Assembly (NCBI GenBank): GCA_002419585.1
Contig: DIGJ01000040.1
Coordinates: forward strand, 1-64,000
Reading direction: 5' to 3'
Origin: Lachnoclostridium sp. UBA5725
Lineage (GTDB): Bacteria; Bacillota; Clostridia; Lachnospirales; Lachnospiraceae
DNA length: 64,000 nucleotides
The position numbers were made by a program, and so were the translations under genes. Of the stretch, positions 60,867 through 64,000 are shown piece after piece (position 1 is the first letter of the stretch; every line of letters begins with the position of its first letter). The notes under the pieces were generated by a model, which was given only the letters and a program-made list of their open reading frames with translations, did no database searches and was not told the origin of the DNA.

Positions 60867-60895
60867 TTGACATCTTTCTCTACCTATAGTACAAT
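60867..60895 (+). promoter_or_regulatory. promoter of the aromatic biosynthesis operon
   Basis: Perfect TTGACA (60867-60872), 17-nt spacer and TACAAT (60890-60895). The leader before the first ATG is only about 65 nt, too short for a T-box. An imperfect inverted repeat (GCGTTGAAGCG... to ...AAGCGACGC, about 60839-60862) lies just upstream of the -35 and could be a regulator site. Confidence 0.75.
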
Positions 60896-60965
60896 CTATA
60901 TTGTTTATAGATAATAAATATATTATAAAATGGCGTAAAATGCAGAAATAAAGGAGATAAAAGAT

Positions 60966-61979
60966 ATGATTATCGTAATGAAACCGGGAGCAAAAGAAAG
61001 CTCAATCCGTCAGATTTTAAATATAATTCAAAGCAATCAATTAGAAGCACATCTTTCCAATGGAAAAGAAGTTACAATAATTGGTGTCGTTGGTGACAAA
61101 ACCGTTTTGTGTGATAAAAATCTTGAATTATTTGAGGATGTAGAAAAAATAGTCGAGGTAACCGAAAGCTATAAGCTTGCAAATAAAAAATTCCATCCGT
61201 TGCCTAGTATTGTAAAAGTAGGAAATACGTCGATTGGCGGTGAAGAATTCGTCATAATGTCTGGACCATGCGCAGTCGAAAGTGAAGATCAAGTCATGGA
61301 AACTGCAAAGGCGATCAAAGCATCTGGAGCACAGATTCTTCGTGGTGGTGCTTACAAACCAAGAACCTCTCCTTATTCTTTCCAAGGTCTTGAAGAAGAT
61401 GGTCTTAAATTAATGAAGGAAGCCAGAGAAGAAACTGGATTAGCTATTGTTTGTGAAGTCACCAGCCTAGAAGCCATAGAGGCTGCTTCAAAATATGTTG
61501 ATATGCTACAAATCGGTGCACGAAACATGCAAAACTTCTACCTATTAAAGGAAGCCGGCAAAACAGGACTGCCGGTTTTATTAAAACGTGGTTTGTCTGC
61601 TACGATTGAGGAATGGTTAAATGCAGCCGAATATGTAATGGCAGAAGGAAATCCGAATGTAGTTCTATGCGAACGAGGCATTCGTACGTTTGAAAATTCA
61701 ACCAGAAATACATTAGATATCAGTGCCGTTCCAGTCATTAAAGAAAAAAGCCACTTACCAATTATCGTAGATCCTAGTCATGCCACCGGTGTTCGTGGTT
61801 ACGTTGCTCCACTTTCAAAGGCCGCCATTGCATGTGGTGCAGATGGACTCATGATTGAAACACACCCAAATCCAACCAAAGCCCTCTCAGATGGACCGCA
61901 GTCTCTGACTTTTAAGCAGTTTGATGACCTTTGCTATGAACTTCGACCATTTATTCAGCTTATGAACAAACGATTTTAG
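60966..61979 (+). CDS. aroF: 3-deoxy-7-phosphoheptulonate (DAHP) synthase, AroF type
   Basis: A 337-aa enzyme for the first shikimate step (PEP + erythrose 4-phosphate). It has the N-terminal ferredoxin-like regulatory domain of the Thermotoga/AroF class (about residues 1-70, IIVMKPGAKESSIRQIL), which binds Tyr or Phe in homologs, then the TIM-barrel with AGPCAVES-like SGPCAVESEDQV, RGGAYKPRTSPYSFQG, IGARNMQN and VDPSHATGVRGYV. AAAGGAG is seven bases before the ATG. It is the first gene of the operon with tyrA and aroA. Confidence 0.96.
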   Translation: MIIVMKPGAKESSIRQILNIIQSNQLEAHLSNGKEVTIIGVVGDKTVLCDKNLELFEDVEKIVEVTESYKLANKKFHPLPSIVKVGNTSIGGEEFVIMSGPCAVESEDQVMETAKAIKASGAQILRGGAYKPRTSPYSFQGLEEDGLKLMKEAREETGLAIVCEVTSLEAIEAASKYVDMLQIGARNMQNFYLLKEAGKTGLPVLLKRGLSATIEEWLNAAEYVMAEGNPNVVLCERGIRTFENSTRNTLDISAVPVIKEKSHLPIIVDPSHATGVRGYVAPLSKAAIACGADGLMIETHPNPTKALSDGPQSLTFKQFDDLCYELRPFIQLMNKRF

Positions 61980-62029
61980 ATTTCTACACATAGATTGTGC
62001 ATTCATCATGCGCAGGAACGGAGAATATT

Positions 62030-63139
62030 ATGTTACAATCACTTACCATCGGATTTATCGGCTTTGGACTTATTGGTGGTTCTATTGCACGTGCGCTACG
62101 CCTCTCTGACAACGATTACCGTATGATTGCATACAATTACCATACTAAACCAAATGATTCTTTGCTAGAGGCAAAAAAAGATCAAGTCCTTGATTTTGTT
62201 GACGATGATCTTTCCCTTCATTTTAAGGAATGTGATATCATCTTTTTATGTGGTCCGGTTTTAGAAAATATAAAATACTTACACGAATTAAAAGAACGGA
62301 TAAAGCCTACGTGCCTCATCACAGATGTAGGTAGTGTAAAAGGAAATATCAATGAAGCAGTGAGAAGTCTAGACCTTTCAAAGAATTTTATCGGTGGGCA
62401 TCCAATGGCTGGTTCGGAACGGACTGGATATCAAAATTCAAGTTCCCGTCTTTTGGAAAATGCCTACTATATTCTAACTCCAAATGAAGAAACTCCTGAT
62501 TTTATGATGAAACACATGCTGCAAATCGTATCGGATGTTCATGCAATTCCAGTTACACTTGACTGCAAGCGCCACGATGATATTGTTGCAGCAATCAGTC
62601 ATGTTCCGCATATTATAGCTTCTTCCTTAGTAAATTTGGTACAAAACAACGATGATGCTTCCAACCAGATGCTTTCATTAGCCGCAGGCGGGTTTAAAGA
62701 TATCACGCGAATTGCATCCTCCTCCCCTACTATGTGGCAAAATATTTGTTTAACGAATCAAGAAAGTATCTTAAAATTTTTGAATTTATACCAGTCAACA
62801 TTAGATCAGGTTATAACAGCCATTCAGGATAAAAACGAAACTGCAATCTATGATTATTTTGAATCTGCCAAAAATTATCGTGATTCCATTCCAAACACAA
62901 AAGGCGGTATTATTGACCGTACGTTTGAGATTTATCTGGATATTGTCGACGAGACCGGTGCCATTGCTTCCATTGCAACGCTTTTAGCAAACAACGGTAT
63001 CAGCATAAAAAATATTGGAATCATTCACAATCGGGAATTTGCTGAAGGTGTGTTACGTATTGAATTATATGATCAGACCTCTTGTGACATGGGAATCGAA
63101 CTAATGAAAAAACAACACTATACAATCTATGAACGCTGA
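62030..63139 (+). CDS. tyrA: prephenate dehydrogenase with ACT domain
   Basis: A 369-aa NAD-dependent dehydrogenase that converts prephenate to 4-hydroxyphenylpyruvate for tyrosine. It starts with the Rossmann motif TIGFIGFGLIGGSIARAL, has the catalytic-site stretch GGHPMAGSERTGY and the helical SHVPHIIASSLV. The C-terminus (about 295-369) is an ACT domain (DETGAIASIATLLANNGI), likely for tyrosine feedback. The ATG at 62030 follows GGAG; the eleven-residue upstream extension is rejected. It lies 50 bp after aroF and 14 bp before aroA. Confidence 0.95.
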   Translation: MLQSLTIGFIGFGLIGGSIARALRLSDNDYRMIAYNYHTKPNDSLLEAKKDQVLDFVDDDLSLHFKECDIIFLCGPVLENIKYLHELKERIKPTCLITDVGSVKGNINEAVRSLDLSKNFIGGHPMAGSERTGYQNSSSRLLENAYYILTPNEETPDFMMKHMLQIVSDVHAIPVTLDCKRHDDIVAAISHVPHIIASSLVNLVQNNDDASNQMLSLAAGGFKDITRIASSSPTMWQNICLTNQESILKFLNLYQSTLDQVITAIQDKNETAIYDYFESAKNYRDSIPNTKGGIIDRTFEIYLDIVDETGAIASIATLLANNGISIKNIGIIHNREFAEGVLRIELYDQTSCDMGIELMKKQHYTIYER

Positions 63140-63153
63140 AAGGAGCACTTTTG

Positions 63154-64000
63154 ATGAACCGAAATAAAGTTTCTTCCCTCAACGGGGAAATTACCATTCC
63201 AGGCGATAAATCCATTTCGCATCGTGCCATTATGCTTGGAGCAATATCAGAAGGGCTCACGGAAGTAACCAACTTTTTACGTGGTGCCGATTGTCTTTCT
63301 ACAATAGACTGTTTTCGAAAAATGGGTGTTTCGATTGACGACGAAATAGATATCATCCGCATTCATGGAAGAGGGCTTCATGGTTTATGCGCACCAAATG
63401 AACTGCTTGATGTAGGAAATAGCGGAACGACCACACGTTTAATTTCTGGAATCTTGGCCGGTCAGTCTTTTACAAGTACACTAAATGGGGATGATTCCAT
63501 TCAAAGACGTCCGATGAATCGTATTATCACTCCACTTTCGCAGATGGGTGCAACTATTGAAAGTATAAAGGAGAATGGTTGCGCACCATTAAAAATAAGC
63601 CCTTCCAAGCTCCATGGCATTCACTACCAATCAAACGTTGCTTCCGCACAAGTCAAATCCGCGGTATTGCTTGCCGGACTCTATTCCGAAGGGACTACTT
63701 CCGTCACCGAACCTACACGTTCCAGAAATCACACCGAGCTTATGCTAAACTATTTTGGAGGATCGGTTACGATAGAGGACACCACTGCAACTTTACTTCC
63801 AGTTTCCGAACTATATGGTCAAAAAGTGGAGGTACCAGGAGACATCTCTTCGGCTGCTTACTTTATGGCAGCAGCCGCCATTGTACCAAATTCTGAAGTG
63901 CTTATAAAAAATGTTGGCATCAATGATACCAGAGATGGCATGATACATGTCATGAATTCAATGGGCGCTGATCTAACACTTCAAAACAAACGTAATTTAA
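63154..64000 (+). CDS. aroA: 3-phosphoshikimate 1-carboxyvinyltransferase (EPSP synthase), 3' end outside window
   Basis: A partial gene, open to the right edge (282 codons seen of about 425). It begins MNRNKVSSLNGEITIPGDKS after AAAGGAG and shows the family motifs PGDKSISHRAIML, the GNSGTTTRLISGIL glyphosate/PEP loop, SIQRRPM and ASAQVKSAVLLAG. The loop reads GNSGTT rather than GNAGTA, a class II-like feature that in known enzymes is linked with lower glyphosate sensitivity. It transfers an enolpyruvyl group from PEP to shikimate 3-phosphate. Third gene of the aromatic operon. Confidence 0.95.
   Translation, partial: MNRNKVSSLNGEITIPGDKSISHRAIMLGAISEGLTEVTNFLRGADCLSTIDCFRKMGVSIDDEIDIIRIHGRGLHGLCAPNELLDVGNSGTTTRLISGILAGQSFTSTLNGDDSIQRRPMNRIITPLSQMGATIESIKENGCAPLKISPSKLHGIHYQSNVASAQVKSAVLLAGLYSEGTTSVTEPTRSRNHTELMLNYFGGSVTIEDTTATLLPVSELYGQKVEVPGDISSAAYFMAAAAIVPNSEVLIKNVGINDTRDGMIHVMNSMGADLTLQNKRNL

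Noticed and set aside
60896..60965. T-box or other riboswitch before the aromatic operon
   Set aside because: The leader is only about 65 nt and holds no T-box sequence or terminator hairpin.

Overview
The window is AT-rich Firmicute DNA. It most likely comes from an anaerobic spore-forming clostridium of the Lachnospiraceae type (inference). The evidence is a complete spoIIIAA-AH operon, spo0A next to spoIVB, a clostridial gene order (dxs-tlyA-nadK ... recN-spoIVB-spo0A), strong AGGAGG ribosome binding sites and frequent TTG starts. Nearly all genes up to 60.7 kb lie on the minus strand. The last 3 kb runs on the plus strand.

Layout. 0-0.3 kb: tandem promoters and leader of an rRNA operon that leaves the window on the left (minus strand). 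0.3-6 kb: a lipoprotein, an OmpR-type two-component system, a small membrane protein and a BCCT betaine-type transporter. 6-9.7 kb: trans-translation and RNA quality control (tmRNA, smpB, rnr) plus secG. 9.7-15.3 kb: lower glycolysis (gpmI, tpiA, pgk, gap) with a UPF0126 membrane protein inside the cluster. 15.5-19 kb: a solitary peptide-type solute-binding lipoprotein and glycogen synthase. 19-23.2 kb: spo0A, spoIVB, recN. 23.2-37.3 kb: a variable segment that separates recN from nadK. It holds an alpha/beta hydrolase between two copies of a palindromic repeat, two large secreted Ig-like proteins, a CFI-box protein, a Dabb protein, a chemoreceptor, a DUF2935 protein, and a LysM/GH18-like protein that has lost its catalytic motif. 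37.3-44.4 kb: yebC, nadK, tlyA, dxs, ispA, xseB, xseA, nusB. 44.5-50.1 kb: an Asp23 protein and spoIIIAH-AA. 50.2-53.9 kb: a small protein with a highly structured leader, a lipoprotein, efp, yqeG and a divergent sirtuin. 53.9-58.6 kb: a MarR-controlled heterodimeric ABC exporter. 58.6-60.7 kb: an EF-G-like GTPase. 60.9-64 kb: an aromatic amino acid operon (DAHP synthase, prephenate dehydrogenase, and EPSP synthase cut by the window end).

Most of the window is conserved housekeeping and sporulation DNA. The more unusual items are: (i) a roughly 100-nt leader with pseudoknot potential upstream of a 62-aa protein, divergent from spoIIIA; (ii) two related long palindromes, each between convergent genes; (iii) a sirtuin that keeps its zinc site and histidine but has altered NAD-site motifs; (iv) a GH18-fold LysM protein without the DxE catalytic motif; (v) a MITE-like palindromic repeat in two forms around the hydrolase gene; (vi) a perfect 20-bp-arm palindrome at the start of the MarR transcript. 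No CRISPR array, transposase, integrase, phage gene or tRNA was seen. Start positions were adjusted by hand where a Shine-Dalgarno sequence clearly picks an internal start.
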